In this document: positions 22,440 through 34,000 of the stretch, in pieces
Numbering within the stretch: the first letter of the stretch is position 1
Layout: each line of letters begins with the position of its first letter
Assembly: GCA_016110215.1 (NCBI GenBank)
Contig: JADWQD010000019.1
Span: 372,001-436,000, forward strand
DNA from: Capronia americana
Lineage: Eukaryota > Ascomycota > Eurotiomycetes > Chaetothyriales > Herpotrichiellaceae
Direction: 5' to 3'
DNA: 64,000 nucleotides
Notes under the pieces: model-generated
Database searches by the model: none
Told to the model about the DNA's origin: nothing
The model's input: the letters and a program-made list of their open reading frames with translations, nothing else
Position numbers and translations under genes: made by a program

Positions 22440-23847
22440 GCGGGATATAGATGTCAGGAACAGCAGCGCCGCTGTCCAGGCAGGCATATAAGCTAAGAGG
22501 TCCAAGTCCTAGGCACGAATTGCCAGGACAGTCAGTCTTTTTGGGCGATCACCAAGGGGCTGTAGACCTCTCCCTGACAATAGATGACAACTGCAATTCA
22601 CGTTGTCAATGGTCACGTGGTAATGTCACGTGAACAATTCTTAGCAAAGTGTTACTTACCCGGAGGTCTGTACGAGTAAAGGCGCTGCCAAGGCGTCACG
22701 GGCCGTATACGCGTCTGGGACCTACACATAACGGAACGTATGCGAACACCACACTTGACACCACATTCAGCAGACACCAACCTCAGCACAAGGTTCTTAC
22801 AGGTAAAATACATGCAGCCCACACGTCGTGCAGATCTATCCTTTCCTAGGTTTGCATAGAGGAAGTCGGTAGGCGACCGACCAGCATGGAGAAACTTGAC
22901 TTTGTACGAGGTACGATTACAGTAACCCCTTGTATCTGTACTGGGTTGTGTGTGGCTGGGGATTGTTTGACTGCATTCTCGCAATCAGCAGAAGCGCCGC
23001 TTTTGCCAGCGACCTCGGGTAATGTTCGCACTTCAGCTTCTGCATACGACAGTTAAACAGAGCCACCATTCAAATTACTAATGATACCGTTCTTGTGCTG
23101 TGACCATCATCCGTTACTGACTTTCTCGCATAGTCTTGGCTGGGTCGCTGCTGTCGGCTAATGGCCGGTGGGCCAATTTCCATGGCGCTAATAGCGGAGA
23201 CTTTGGCTGATCACGACGGTTCACTTCCAGGAGTCGCCAAGGAAGTATGCTGTGGAAGTCTCTTCCAACAACCTCACGATCTGTATTCTCAGTTCCTGAA
23301 GGTTCTCCATCTACGCAGTCTCTAGCAATGTATCGATATGGAGAATGCATTGGGCGGGTGCTGGCCCTCAGAAGCAAAGAGTTCTCTCTTGCCAGAATGT
23401 GTGCAACAGTGATCTGTGCGTCGGACTCATATTGCTGGGATGTGTCAATCTGGTCCCATTGCATACTACCAACGGTAAGACTTAGGTATCGCTCAGCAAG
23501 ATGAAGCAGGTAAATGTTTGAGGATTTTCGCTTCAGCGGTGTCACACCATGGTGCTTGCGCTTGGGGAAATGGGCTGAAAAGTCCCATTGAAGGGCAATG
23601 CTTGTCGAGGACATAGGTCCGCATGAGCGTTCATCATGATATTCGGTTGCAAAATCCAAGAACTCGAGTGCTCTCAATCAAGGTTTGCAAGCTAAAAGTA
23701 GGGTTCTTGGGCTGTCTTTGGCTGCGTTAGGTAAGTATAGTTGCGCTCAATGCTTCCTCATTTCACTTGCTGCTCAGTTTTGTTCGACACCCAAGATGGC
23801 AAGAAGGTGGGTATTATGAGGCTCAGCAGACTCATGCTTCTGCTCAT
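22440..23847. other. Left edge of the accessory island
   Basis: No gene is clearly supported. Two close CACGTG (E-box) cores lie at about 22613-22634, and a 41-bp dispersed sequence at about 22682-22722 recurs near 29884. A minus-strand open frame at 23114-23677 (187 codons) looks partly protein-like but matches nothing I know and could be a relic. Confidence 0.4.
22682..22722 (+). repeat. Dispersed 41-bp repeat, copy 1
   Basis: Begins GCGCTGCCAAGGCGTCACGG and differs from the copy at about 29884-29924 at roughly seven positions, most of them G/A or C/T changes. Confidence 0.6.
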
Positions 23848-24614
23848 ATGCTGACGGAATCAGGGAAATATATTGACAAAGCAGTGAGGTGGCTTGGGCT
23901 TAGTGGGATTCAAGAGGAGGATTTGTTGCCCGCCCGAGTTGAGATGGAAGAAGTGCTTCCCAGTAAGTATCGACATTTTCATTGAACTGCAGTTATACTC
24001 ATGGGCATAGCACCTCCTCTTTCGCCATGCCCTCCTCCTGTCGGCCTCCCTGAGTGGGACTGCCCGCCGCCTTCGCCCACGCCGCCACGGCTCATTCCCC
24101 TGATTGCAACTTTTGATACTGTTTTGAGAGTTTCGCCGTCGACTCTAGCATCCTCCTCCGCCTCCGTCTCCGCCTCCGCCACCTCCATCGCCTCTCCCGT
24201 CACCAATCCCACCCCGCTGGCGAGGGCCACCATCCCCTCCGCCAAAAAAGGAAAGCCTAAAGTAAAGGCTAAGTCCGCGCCGCGGCCGTCCTCTGGACGC
24301 AAGAGAAAACTGGACGACGACGAAGACGACGACGACTACCTTCCTTCGGATGGAAATACCACCAAAAGAAATTCGAAACCAAAATCAAAAAAAAAGAGCA
24401 ATGTGGCTGGCACCAAGTATGTCTGCGTTATCATCCATGTATGCTAACGGCGCTGACAACCACATGTAGGAAAGTGATTTCTGTTGACTCCGTGGCGTTT
24501 GGCGTTGGCGTTGGCGTTGGCGTTCGGTGTTCGGTGTTCGGTGTTCGGCGTTTGGATTTCTGGTATGTAATGGACCCATCACTGCGGACTGAGACTGACC
24601 CTTCGGGACAATAA
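23848..24614 (+). pseudogene. 5'-truncated orphan gene fragment with two intron-like gaps
   Basis: Exon-like pieces 23848..23962, 24011..24416 and 24470..24614 join in phase across gaps of 48 bp (GTAAGT..ATAG) and 53 bp (GTATGT, GCTAAC branch, TGTAG). The protein has a short helical start (LTESGKYIDKAVRWLG), a Pro-rich stretch, a Ser/Ala-rich stretch, then a basic-acidic nuclear-type segment (GRKRKLDDDEDDDDYLPSD) and a Gly/Val tail encoded by GGCGTT repeats. Upstream, the frame has a plausible further splice but then a stop and no ATG, so the start is missing or displaced. It runs directly into the minisatellite array. I treat it as a relic; a complete gene with a distant first exon is possible. 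Confidence 0.35.
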
Positions 24615-24620
24615 GGTTTC

Positions 24621-24950
24621 GGCGGGCTGTTCGACACTCGTCGCCGGCGAGCTGTTCGACACTTATTAACGCGGGCTGTTCGATACTCATTAACGCGGGC
24701 TATTTGACACTCATCCCTGGCGGGCTGTTCAACACTCATCACCGGCGGGCTGTTTAATATTTATCAACGCGGGCTATTCAACACTCATTAACGCGGGCTG
24801 TTCGATATACATCAACGGCGGGCTGTTCAACACTTATTAACGGCCGGCGAGCTGTTCGATATTCATCAACGGCGGGCTAGCTGTTCGACACTCATCATCG
24901 GCGGGCTAGCTGTTCGACACTCATCGTCGGCGGGCTGTTCCGACACTCAC
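24621..24950 (+). repeat. Minisatellite array A, about 13 units of 24-29 bp
   Basis: Imperfect tandem copies of a unit like GCGGGCTGTTCGACACTCAT followed by a short variable spacer (CAACG, TAAC, CATCG). Units differ largely by C/T and G/A changes. The array is preceded at 24490-24600 by GGCGTT and GGTGTTC short repeats and follows the end of the truncated gene fragment. A related, shorter array lies at 39181-39290. Confidence 0.85.
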
Positions 24951-26947
24951 ACTCGATCTCCTAGCCGCACTTCGACACATTCGGAATCTTTCGAGCTTGT
25001 TGGCATGCCGACTACCGATCTTCGCCATTACACCCACATTTGATCTATGGAGGCACTGTAAGTGTACGGCAAGTATGAGTCTCTCCTTATATTCTTGTTT
25101 CTTCTTTAATGCTTCTCAAATAGTCTCGCCACAGACCTCTTTCTTTACCTTCGATTTATTTCCGACCTTTTTATATCGGACCATTTTCTCAAAGCATTTT
25201 TCTCGAAGCTACTTTCTCGAAGCTATTTTCTCTATCTCTTTCTCAAACTATCTTCTCGAAGCATGGAAAGCAATCCGTAATCTCTGACACCACTTCGTCG
25301 AGACATCAATCCGCGGCAAACCAAGATTAATACGACAACAAACGGGCTTAGCTGCAACCTCTACTCTGTCAACGCCACATCCTTTGCAATTGTACTTGGA
25401 CCCACACTTGGACATCTACTTGGACACATACTTGGACACGAGATGATAGACTATTCCTCCGTGGACGGTGCAGCACTCTCTCCGGAGCACGATTCTTCCT
25501 GACTTTCCAGCCTTGTGGGGATGTGGAGCGGTCCAGGCCTGGATCTGGTGCTGGACAAATGTGGAAAGTTGGCCGTCTACAACAGGTCGGAACATTACTA
25601 GTCATGAATCAAGCGGCCTTCAGGTCTTTCAGGGGGCATCGGATCCCCCCCAGAACGGATGGCACTGGGGCGGATGCTTGCAAAGTTCCTCAGGTCAATC
25701 TATTGCTATGACCAATGCGGTCGTATAGCGAAGACGTAATGAATTGAGTATCCTATTCAGGGAAAGACTTGAAAGGGAGTAATGACACCGATCAGAAGTG
25801 GCCCGCTTGCTAGCACCACACCAAGTCCAGGTTGTTATACACAATGGGTGTGCGTTAACGCCAATGACTTTGAAATAATGCTTGCGTTCTGGGGAGACCT
25901 TTTGGTCTGAGGATCCCTGCTAGGATGTTGTGAACCCATCTTATTGGTATCAGAATAAGTAGTACGCGTATAGAGACGGCAATTAACCTTAAATATGTAG
26001 AAGGTTGCCCTCCTTGTTGACGGCACTCTATCTCGCCAAGAGGAGGTAAATCTACGCCCTGCGCACCCCCAATCAGGACGAAGGGTGATGCCGCCCTGTG
26101 CTTAACCCCGTCGCACCGGCGCCGGGGCAAGGCAGGGGAGCCGGTGCGGATGGTCACCCGTGTCTCACCCAATGTGGCGGCCGGGACGGCAGTGAAGCTC
26201 CACGGCAAGGGAAGGTGTGCAACTCTGCAGCCTGACCCCATGTTCATATTGAAACATGGTAGGCAGAGCAGACAGAGCCAGCCGCAAAGTCCGGAACCTG
26301 TACGAGGTAACTGTAGATATTTGCAACTCGTTGCATAGTCAACTGAAACTTCTACCAGCCACCGGGACTTGAATGATTGCCTGCACCCTCTAGACAAACC
26401 ATGTTTGATCGAATGCGCCTTTTGGCCCTCGAGCCTGGTCTTTTTGGCTGCCTTCTGCATGATCCTAAACGCCAGTCCCAGCGCTTAGCACGTTTTGCCT
26501 ACCATTACCACCCCGGCCAACAAGCGGCGCACGCAGCCGCTGATGTCGACTTCTGAGGCAGTGCATGCTTCATTGGTAGGCTGGACCTGCAGAGTGGCTT
26601 TTGGCACCCCAGACGTGGAGGCATTGGAGGCTACAAGTAGTCACGACTATCACCACAGTCCTTCCAGCCTTATTGCGTTTATCTTTCAACCTGAACTTTC
26701 TGGCTTGCGCTTCCGAGGGAACTAGCTTTGTCGGCGAGCAGCACCCAGAAGATTCCTAGATATATCCGGAATTTTCGCGCCAATCCATACGACCAAATGC
26801 CTTCGCGGAGGATGATTTGGAGCTTCAATCCCTTGGAGTGAGATAGTTTGGCGTTACAAACTGTACGCTGGCTCGTCATCACTCAGCGTTCTTGCTTCCA
26901 CAAGGCGAGATCGGAGCCACCAACGAAAGACGCCTGATGCGAAAAAC
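24951..26947. other. Gene-poor accessory sequence
   Basis: Contains CT-rich sequence with repeated TCTCGAAGC-type words at 25180-25265, TACTTGGAC repeats at about 25390-25440, and a candidate mobile-element remnant at 25820-26470. No intact gene is supported. Confidence 0.4.
25820..26470 (-). mobile_element. Possible mobile-element remnant (unclassified)
   Basis: The stretch is more G+C-rich than its surroundings, with CCGGCGCCGG palindromic sequence near 26120 and, on the minus strand, ATTCAAGTCCCGGTGGC near 26370, which resembles a tRNA B box as found in SINE-like elements. A 201-codon minus frame spans it but reads as non-protein composition. I did not find clear terminal repeats, so the class is open. 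Confidence 0.25.
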
Positions 26948-28285
26948 ATGCCATCGATGATTCAAAGTGAGCCAACGGATCATGTCTCCACAATCAAATC
27001 AGTACACACGCAATTCGCAGAAGGCTGGATCAACCAGCCCAACGGTCGCGGAACGTGGGACATCATCCAAACGTGTGTTGTCACATTGATCCTCTGCAGC
27101 TGGTCATCGCTCGTCTTGAACGTCTATCCCGGGAAGGGCCGAGTCTCTTTCATGAAGAAGAAAATGAAGTGGATGCTCTTTACCCTCTTCTGGCCAGAGG
27201 TCACAGTGGGTGTAGCATTCGAGCAGTGGGAATCCGCTTGCCAGTGCGTGGAGGATTTTTCGAAAACGTGGAAAAAGGGCTATGAGAAGTGGACGCTGCG
27301 GCATGCTTTCTTTGCAGAGATGGGCGGTTTCCTGCTTCAGGCCCCAGACTTTCCAGCCTTTCCAGTGGACGGCCAACAGCTCCTCTATCTCATCGAAAAG
27401 AAGTACATACCATATCCGACCGTCGACAGCGAGACCATCTGGGACAAAAACAAGGCCGACGGATTCGCTAGGGCGATCACGCTGATCCAGATTACGTGGT
27501 TCAGCATCCAATGCATCGCACGCGGCGTGCAAGGCCTGTCCTTGTCAACACTGGAGCTTTTGACCATCAACATGATCTTCTGCACTGTATTTACCTTCTA
27601 CTTCTGGAACCACAAGCCATTGGACATACGAACTCCTATCGTCCTGCGCACTGACACCCCCATTGCCAAGATCCTCCACGAAGCCGGAGATTCAGCCCGA
27701 GAGCCCTACACACTGACGCCTCTGGATTTCATCGCTGCGCGGCCAACGCCTGCAAACTTCGTCGCTGCTTGGTGGTGGGGCTTGATCCTCTGCTTCGACG
27801 GCTACCTTTTCCAGATCAACGAGAAACAACGGCCCGTATCAACATTCTCCGACTCGAGAGCCATACCACCTCGAGGCTATTCCTTGTTGTCCTGTCTCTT
27901 GAGGATAATGCTATCAATGGGATATTTCGCGCTGCATTTCGCAGGGTGGAACTTCCACCTTCCCACCGCGATCGAGCGGCACCTCTGGCGTGGTGCAATC
28001 ATCTACTTTCTCGCTCTCTATTCGGTCTACTTGGTCGTGTTCAGCGTGGTGACCCTCTTCAGCGCGTCGATTGCAAGGAAATGGTTCCGCAAGGAAGCAA
28101 GCACTTTTATTGAAATTGCTTCGATGTTCCCCAGGTCGTTTCAGCTTTGTAGTTTAATACCTATCTACGGGTCATATGGGCTTGTGCGGTTGTACATTGT
28201 CGTCGAGGGCTTCATCAGCTTGCGAAGATTGCCTGTCGATGCCTATGAAACTGTGAATTGGACTAACTTCATAGTCCATTTCTAG
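26948..28285 (+). CDS. Fungal polytopic membrane protein of unknown function
   Basis: Intronless, 445 residues. The N-terminal block GWINQPNGRGTWDIIQTCVV, running into LILCSWSSLVLNVYP, is a signature of a large uncharacterised family of fungal integral membrane proteins. Hydrophobic segments follow at about residues 205-222, 275-292, 320-338, 350-375 and 395-425, with a conserved-looking charged stretch between the first and second (FMKKKMKWM). No catalytic motif is recognised. It ends 280 bp before the 3' end of a minus-strand methyltransferase, so the two are convergent. Members of this family are common in accessory and strain-variable fungal regions, which fits the setting. Confidence 0.8.
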   Translation: MPSMIQSEPTDHVSTIKSVHTQFAEGWINQPNGRGTWDIIQTCVVTLILCSWSSLVLNVYPGKGRVSFMKKKMKWMLFTLFWPEVTVGVAFEQWESACQCVEDFSKTWKKGYEKWTLRHAFFAEMGGFLLQAPDFPAFPVDGQQLLYLIEKKYIPYPTVDSETIWDKNKADGFARAITLIQITWFSIQCIARGVQGLSLSTLELLTINMIFCTVFTFYFWNHKPLDIRTPIVLRTDTPIAKILHEAGDSAREPYTLTPLDFIAARPTPANFVAAWWWGLILCFDGYLFQINEKQRPVSTFSDSRAIPPRGYSLLSCLLRIMLSMGYFALHFAGWNFHLPTAIERHLWRGAIIYFLALYSVYLVVFSVVTLFSASIARKWFRKEASTFIEIASMFPRSFQLCSLIPIYGSYGLVRLYIVVEGFISLRRLPVDAYETVNWTNFIVHF

Positions 28286-28565
28286 ACAACCCTTTGGACC
28301 CATGTCCAATCTTTCCACCAGCGGTTTAGGTATCAAAACCTCGTTAAGTACCTCGTATCCTCACCTGAATTGCTGCACATCGAGCCCTTGTTGGCGACGA
28401 TTGACCAAGGAACTCCGATCGGATGAGATGCTGCCGAATGCGAATCACCCAGCAAGAGAGTAGATGGCTGGTATCGTTACCGTCTCGTAGCAAGCCTTCT
28501 AGACACTCCGTCTATGATAGCTCCACTCTAGTGTAATTGGATTCTTGTTCATCTGCCGTCCATCG

Positions 28566-29432
28566 TCATCGTCTTCTCAATTCATCCGACCTTGAAACTT
28601 CCACCAGTGGCTTCTTGGCTTTGACCATCAGATACCGAACGTCGTCACTATGACGCCACAACTCAACCGCAGCCATTGCGTTGACAAAATGTGCCTCTAA
28701 ACCGAGTAGCTGGATGAGCAGGTAGGGGAGATAGGCCAAGAGGAAGAAGAAGCGCATCATTGGAGCAATGTTTTGGGAAAGATCCTGGACCTCGACCTCT
28801 TCGAAACCGACTTTTTCAAGTTTTTGCTGAATAGAGCCCAGCGAGAATTGCTCAAAGGCAGGCATGTGTGCGTAGGTGTTGATTCTGCGCAGGGCTGTGC
28901 GTCCGACGGGATTGTGTTTGTTGTCCATATCATGCTCGTATTCGACGTGTGTGACCACTCCGCCGGGTTTCAGAACGCGGTAAAACTCTCTCATGGCTTG
29001 GTCGGGGTCGCTGGCGTGCACCAAGGTCTCCATCGTGTATGCGCCATCGAAAGTCTCATCGTCGAAGCCCAGCTTCTCGTAGTTGCCATTTGACACCTGC
29101 AGCTTGTCCTCCAAATGATTGCGCTTGACGTTATGTCGAGCCCGTTGCACATGCTTGTCCAGAAGATCGATGGCTTGTACTCTTAGGCCTCGTTTTGCCA
29201 TGTATATCGCCACGTCTCCGTTGCCCGTTCCCGCATCTAGGACTAACGAGTTGTCCTTCAGCCCAAGTGTCACGTACAGGCGATCTTCCATCCGTCGCAA
29301 GGCAGCTCCGATTGGGAAGGGCCATATTGTCCCCTCCTCGTAATATCCAAAGTGCCTCGTGCCTCCTAGAACAAGCCTGTACCCAATTCGGGACTCTATT
29401 GTGTGGTAGTAGTCGGATACGGTGGTAGGCAT
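28566..29432 (-). CDS. SAM-dependent methyltransferase (class I, Methyltransf_11 type)
   Basis: Intronless, 288 residues from the ATG at 29432. Class I motifs are clear: motif I VLDAGTGNGDVAIYMAKRG (about residues 64-82), an acidic residue after it in VQAIDLLD, motif II FDGAYTMETLVHASD and motif III REFYRVLKPGGVVTHVEY. The N-terminus (YRLVLGGTRHFGYYE) resembles sterol or tocopherol C-methyltransferase relatives. A hydrophobic segment near residues 225-245 (FFFLLAYLPYLLIQLLG) suggests membrane contact. The methyl acceptor cannot be read from the sequence. It is convergent with the neighbouring membrane-protein gene and has no biosynthetic core gene next to it. Confidence 0.88.
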   Translation of the reverse strand: MPTTVSDYYHTIESRIGYRLVLGGTRHFGYYEEGTIWPFPIGAALRRMEDRLYVTLGLKDNSLVLDAGTGNGDVAIYMAKRGLRVQAIDLLDKHVQRARHNVKRNHLEDKLQVSNGNYEKLGFDDETFDGAYTMETLVHASDPDQAMREFYRVLKPGGVVTHVEYEHDMDNKHNPVGRTALRRINTYAHMPAFEQFSLGSIQQKLEKVGFEEVEVQDLSQNIAPMMRFFFLLAYLPYLLIQLLGLEAHFVNAMAAVELWRHSDDVRYLMVKAKKPLVEVSRSDELRRR

Positions 29433-31067
29433 GACTGCTGTGGGAAGATCGAGCCGCAGAGTTGGAGCTGTTTCGCTCTGATGTTAGACAGGGAGCAGAA
29501 CTAGTTGCCCATACTGAATAGCGCAGGGGAAAACAAAGGTAGATGGTTCGCTGACTGCAGCTTTAGAATGGTGCAGAGGAGCGAGATATTGTCACAACTG
29601 TCACCAACAAACTGCAGCGACAACTTCAAGTTCCGCAGCCTGCACAGCCGCGCGAAGATGTCACAGCCTCGTGAGCGGGTCAAGCCTTCACCTGATTGGT
29701 TAGCTGCAGCTCAACCATATTTACATAATCATTTTCGTCCACGCATATTTCTTCGCCTGATCATAGCTTTCGGAAGTGTGCAATAGCCGTGTTTGAAAGC
29801 AGCGACGTCCGCGCGAGGCCAACCATTGCAGGCGAGCAGGGAAACTACCATTCCGATACCCTGTAAATACCCTGTAAATACCTACGCTGCCAACGCGTCA
29901 CAGACCGTATGCGTGTTTGGGACCCGCTGGGAATATTACTACATCCAGAAGGCCTTCCAGGCCTTCGTTCCCACTAGGTAAGTACCTAATATAGCCATGC
30001 GTCGCCTCGGACCCCTTCGAATCCACCATATCTTCCCAATTCAGAGATTCGGACGGACTTGATCTGAAATCACATATGGAAAGCAGCAGGGAACGATCCG
30101 ATCAGTAGGGCAACGTAGCAAGCAAATTGATCATTCCAAAGTAGTCAAACAATTCTTTTTTTTTTTTTGGTATGTAGTTGAGCCCGATAATATGGCTCTG
30201 GATACATATGAAATCATCTATTCAGTACATTTTTTGGGGTAGGATTTCTGTTGAACCGAGCATAAGATCAGCCTGCTTGATGACCGGCCGACGCTATAGT
30301 TGATGGGAAGTGGCACTCTCCTAGTCTTGTAGATCACCCTATTATCGCAGTCTTCCCGGCCGATTTACCTAAGCTGAGTTGCACTGGTCATCTTCTCATG
30401 AGGCTCAAATACTAAGAGTTCGTGAACTTTACGTAGTTGACGAGCCTCGACTCGCCAGCCGAAACAACAGCTTCCCCTTCCGGTAGAAATCCCGTTACCA
30501 TCATCCCTGATCAATTCCGTTGCCGCTCTGCATCTCCCCTACTCGTCTGCACCGTTCACAATCTATCCCTCAGCCAGATTCGACCGGCTGCGATGACGAG
30601 ACTGCCCATCAGTCAGTCGTCACTTCTCAAAATTGCTTTAGGAAAATCCCCTGGTCGTCACTGATTACCTCTCCCTGGTCCGGCCTTTCAAAGGAGAATA
30701 GAAATGGTCGTGAGTCTTACTTATGCCTAACGAATTCACCATGAGCCTTAGATTTGAAATGATGACCATAGTCAAATCGGGTACACATATTCTGGAGAAC
30801 AGAACCGTGTTTTGCATATTCTGTTGGTCACGACGTGTCGGATCAAGCTTGGAAGTTATTTCAGCCACTGAAAATCTCGTTGTGGTTCCTCTCACTACAG
30901 GACAGTCGTCGTTCCAGCAATGCCAGGGCTTCTCCATCATCTGCCGCTGGTACGTGGCAGTCCATCCTTATGGTCTCCGGTTGGGGAGCTAGCTATGCAA
31001 ACGCTTCCAGTAGAGATTCCCGTTCACAGCTACTGGTATGTTCTCCCGAGTCTCTCGCGTCAGGACT
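29433..31067. other. Gene-poor accessory sequence
   Basis: About 1.6 kb with no supported gene. It contains the second copy of the 41-bp dispersed repeat, a tandem CCCTGTAAATA duplication near 29859-29880 and a T14-15 run near 30155-30169. Confidence 0.4.
29884..29924 (+). repeat. Dispersed 41-bp repeat, copy 2
   Basis: Begins ACGCTGCCAACGCGTCACAG and matches the copy at 22682-22722 over 41 bp with about seven differences, mostly transitions. Confidence 0.6.
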
Positions 31068-34000
31068 CTACGGCAGCTGTGGGCTGTCCGCTGGGAGCTG
31101 CCAAGGGGCTACGGCGGCTAGCAGGGGGTGTGGTTCGTCACCATGGTTGTCGAAGTCTTGCGGGTGCGTTCCGTCCTCAGATACCATTTCGCGTCGGATA
31201 TCGTCAACTTCCTCCAGCCGCTCCCGAATTGTCTTCGTAGTCATATCCACATATTCAAGACCCCTCAGAAACTGTGGTAAGTCCATTCTCAAAATATTTG
31301 CTCGGCGGATCTCTTCCGGGTACTCGAGGCTGAATCGGGACCATTCTATCATGTTGTTGATTTGTTCCCAGTGCCGTAAGGGAATGCCTCTGAGGAATGG
31401 GGCTGGAGTGTACTTCCGATTCCGTCTCAGGCGGTATGGGGCAAGTAAGTCCTTCGCCTCCTGCCTATACTCGGCCTCCGTGAGAGTAGGCATCCCGTTC
31501 TGCCGATCAAAGGAGGCTAATTCGTCCATCTTGGCCTTGATGTCTTGATTTTGGAGTCCGTTAAGTACTTCCAGCTCATCGGAATCTCGAGCCTTGTGAA
31601 ACATTTCGCTGAAATATCTTTCTTTGACCTGCTCATCGTGCTCACTAACGGCCTTCCAATGACGCTCCCGGGCGAGATCTATACACCGCATCTCAGGGGT
31701 TTTCGGGGTTCTGCCGTCCCAGTCATAAACTTGCATGGCGAGCTGAGATTCGGTGGTCTTATCATTTCCGTCGAGTTCATGCCACTTTTCGTAATAGGAT
31801 GGACATAAGTCCTTGGACGAAACTGGTGGGGCATTCAAGTCTCGGTGTTGTGCAAATTTTGCCAGTTGATCCGGCGTGTATTCCCGACCATTAGAGTCCC
31901 ATATGTCCGAGAATGGGTCAAGCTCCTTGCGTCTAACTTCGCCCCTAGAGCCTCCGCAGTATCCCATGACTTCACAAGCTTCCACATGTCGAGCAAGGAA
32001 ATGCTTAGAAATAATGTTGTCCTGGCGTGGCTGCCCGTTGGTGTCAACCCCTTGGTAGTACTGGGGACCGCAGTAGAATTCTTGGATATCTTGGAGCGCA
32101 GTGGTTGTCAGCTGGAGGCGAGCCATAGCTTTTAGATGATCTGCAATCATGCCTCCATCGTCCGTTACCGCTCTCATCCTCTCGTAAGAACTTTCCGCGT
32201 CGTAGTAGTTCGGTTCCGGCGTAGCATCTCGCATTGGTGTGTCTCCATCAGGGTCGACAGTTTGTTGATTCGAGCACTCTTTGCACTGACATTTATGAAG
32301 AGGCGCGCCTGTAAGTTCTTTCACCATTCAGGTCGTGGCTGGCAGTGGTTTTCCAGGATTTCTATTATAGAATGCTAATTGGCTCCTCCACTCGTCGATC
32401 CCGTTCACTGTGACATGAAAAACCTCTCCCAATTTGGTCTTTGCATTATCGGCGGCCATCTTCAGCGCAACCAGACGTCGTCGAGCGTCTTCTGTTACGT
32501 CGTCAAGGTGATCATTCAGATGCTGGCTCCATCGGACATGGTCGTCTCGCGTGTAGTTCAGGATTCTTTCCGATTGACATACTCCAGCCAGGCCGGGGGG
32601 GGATACCTGCCATCTCCCCCGCCTGCTCTCGTTGTTGCTGAGTTAAAGCCGTCTGCTTCCGCGTCAGAGTTGCTTGCATACTTCGGGCCATAGAATCATA
32701 GGCTTTGCGCATCTCTTCGGCCGCCTCGGCAAGCTCTTTATAGGATGACCGCCGGTCGGTTATCATCTTCAGCAGCTTCTGGTCATCCAAGGTTTCCTGG
32801 AGGAGCTTGCGACCCTGTGGGGAGTCACGGGAAACTGGATGGCCGTGCTCATTCCGGAGTGGTTGGTTCCGAACCGGAGGTTTCTGTTTCAGGAGGCCGT
32901 CTCGATTCGTGAGGTTAGGATAAAGCTTCCCGTTAGTCTTCAGGTTCATTGCAGCCTCAAATGCTTCAAGGAAATCAGGAGACTCGACCCAGGCGTTGTA
33001 CTTTGTGACCACAGTTTGGACTCGGTTCTCTAAACCATCAACCACATCATGGATCGAGACAGCGTCGCTAGATGATATCTTGCTGCTCAAACTGTAAGAT
33101 CTCCCGTTTTCGACGTCATGCACAACCCATGAATCTTTCTCCTCTGAGTGGTAATTGTCCGGGTGTTCTGGACATTCTAGAAAGTTGATCCAAAGTTTTC
33201 CGATTCTCGCAAGCAGGGGTTGGGCAGTCGCCGAGATTTAACGGTGATAACCCAGGTTCTCGGGGGGTTGGCCGTGGTTGCACGGCAAGTCCTGGGATAG
33301 TGGGTAAACTTCCTTCGACATCACCCTCTGTCGCTAAGATAGGTGTGGAGTAGGAAGCTTCATCTGATTTCCCAAGTTGACTGACCTCTTGAAATATCCG
33401 CTCTTGAGCGCTGCTGGCCTGGTCAGGTTGAACAGCTTTGAACAGGAAGGAATATTCCTGCTCTTCGGAATATTTCCCATACATCTTAGCGTCGTTAATG
33501 CCGCGATATTCTCTGTTGAACTGGTAGACAGCCTCGGGCGTAGGGTTTTGTGGTAGGATCTGATCTTGCGGCCAGCTAATCCGTCGATCCCATGCCAGGG
33601 AGCCAGAAACTGCAGTAGGATATTGGGCGGCGACCTTAGGAAGCAGCCAGATAAGTAACGGTGACACAATCACTAGCTCTTCAGAGGAGATTCCGGCGTC
33701 CCTCAGAGCCTCTTCTTCCTGTGTCACTGTGCATGCGGCAAGTCTTGGTAGTCCTTTGTCAATGAGTTCTTGCATCCGGTTATTTCTTTGGAGCGTCTTC
33801 TTGCAATACCGAAAGCACTCAGCTCGGTGTTGTCGTAGGTATTCTTGGAGTGCTGTGCCACCGATGAGTAGGTCCTCTTTCTTGTGAGCATCGAAAATCA
33901 AAGAACATGGGTCCTATATATGGAATCAACATCTCGTCGGTTAGTTGCGAGTAATCGAGGACACCTTCTTCTGGTCCACGATAGTAATCCTCAATCCTCA

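Noticed and set aside
23114..23677. 187-codon minus frame at the island edge
   Set aside because: No motif, start context or homology that I can name; kept only as a comment.
24385..24742. Minus frames through the minisatellite that read as short peptide repeats
   Set aside because: They are a by-product of the tandem DNA repeat and have no initiation or conservation support.
24621..24950. Array A as a CRISPR array
   Set aside because: Fungal DNA; units are degenerate with 4-9 bp spacers, so it is a minisatellite.
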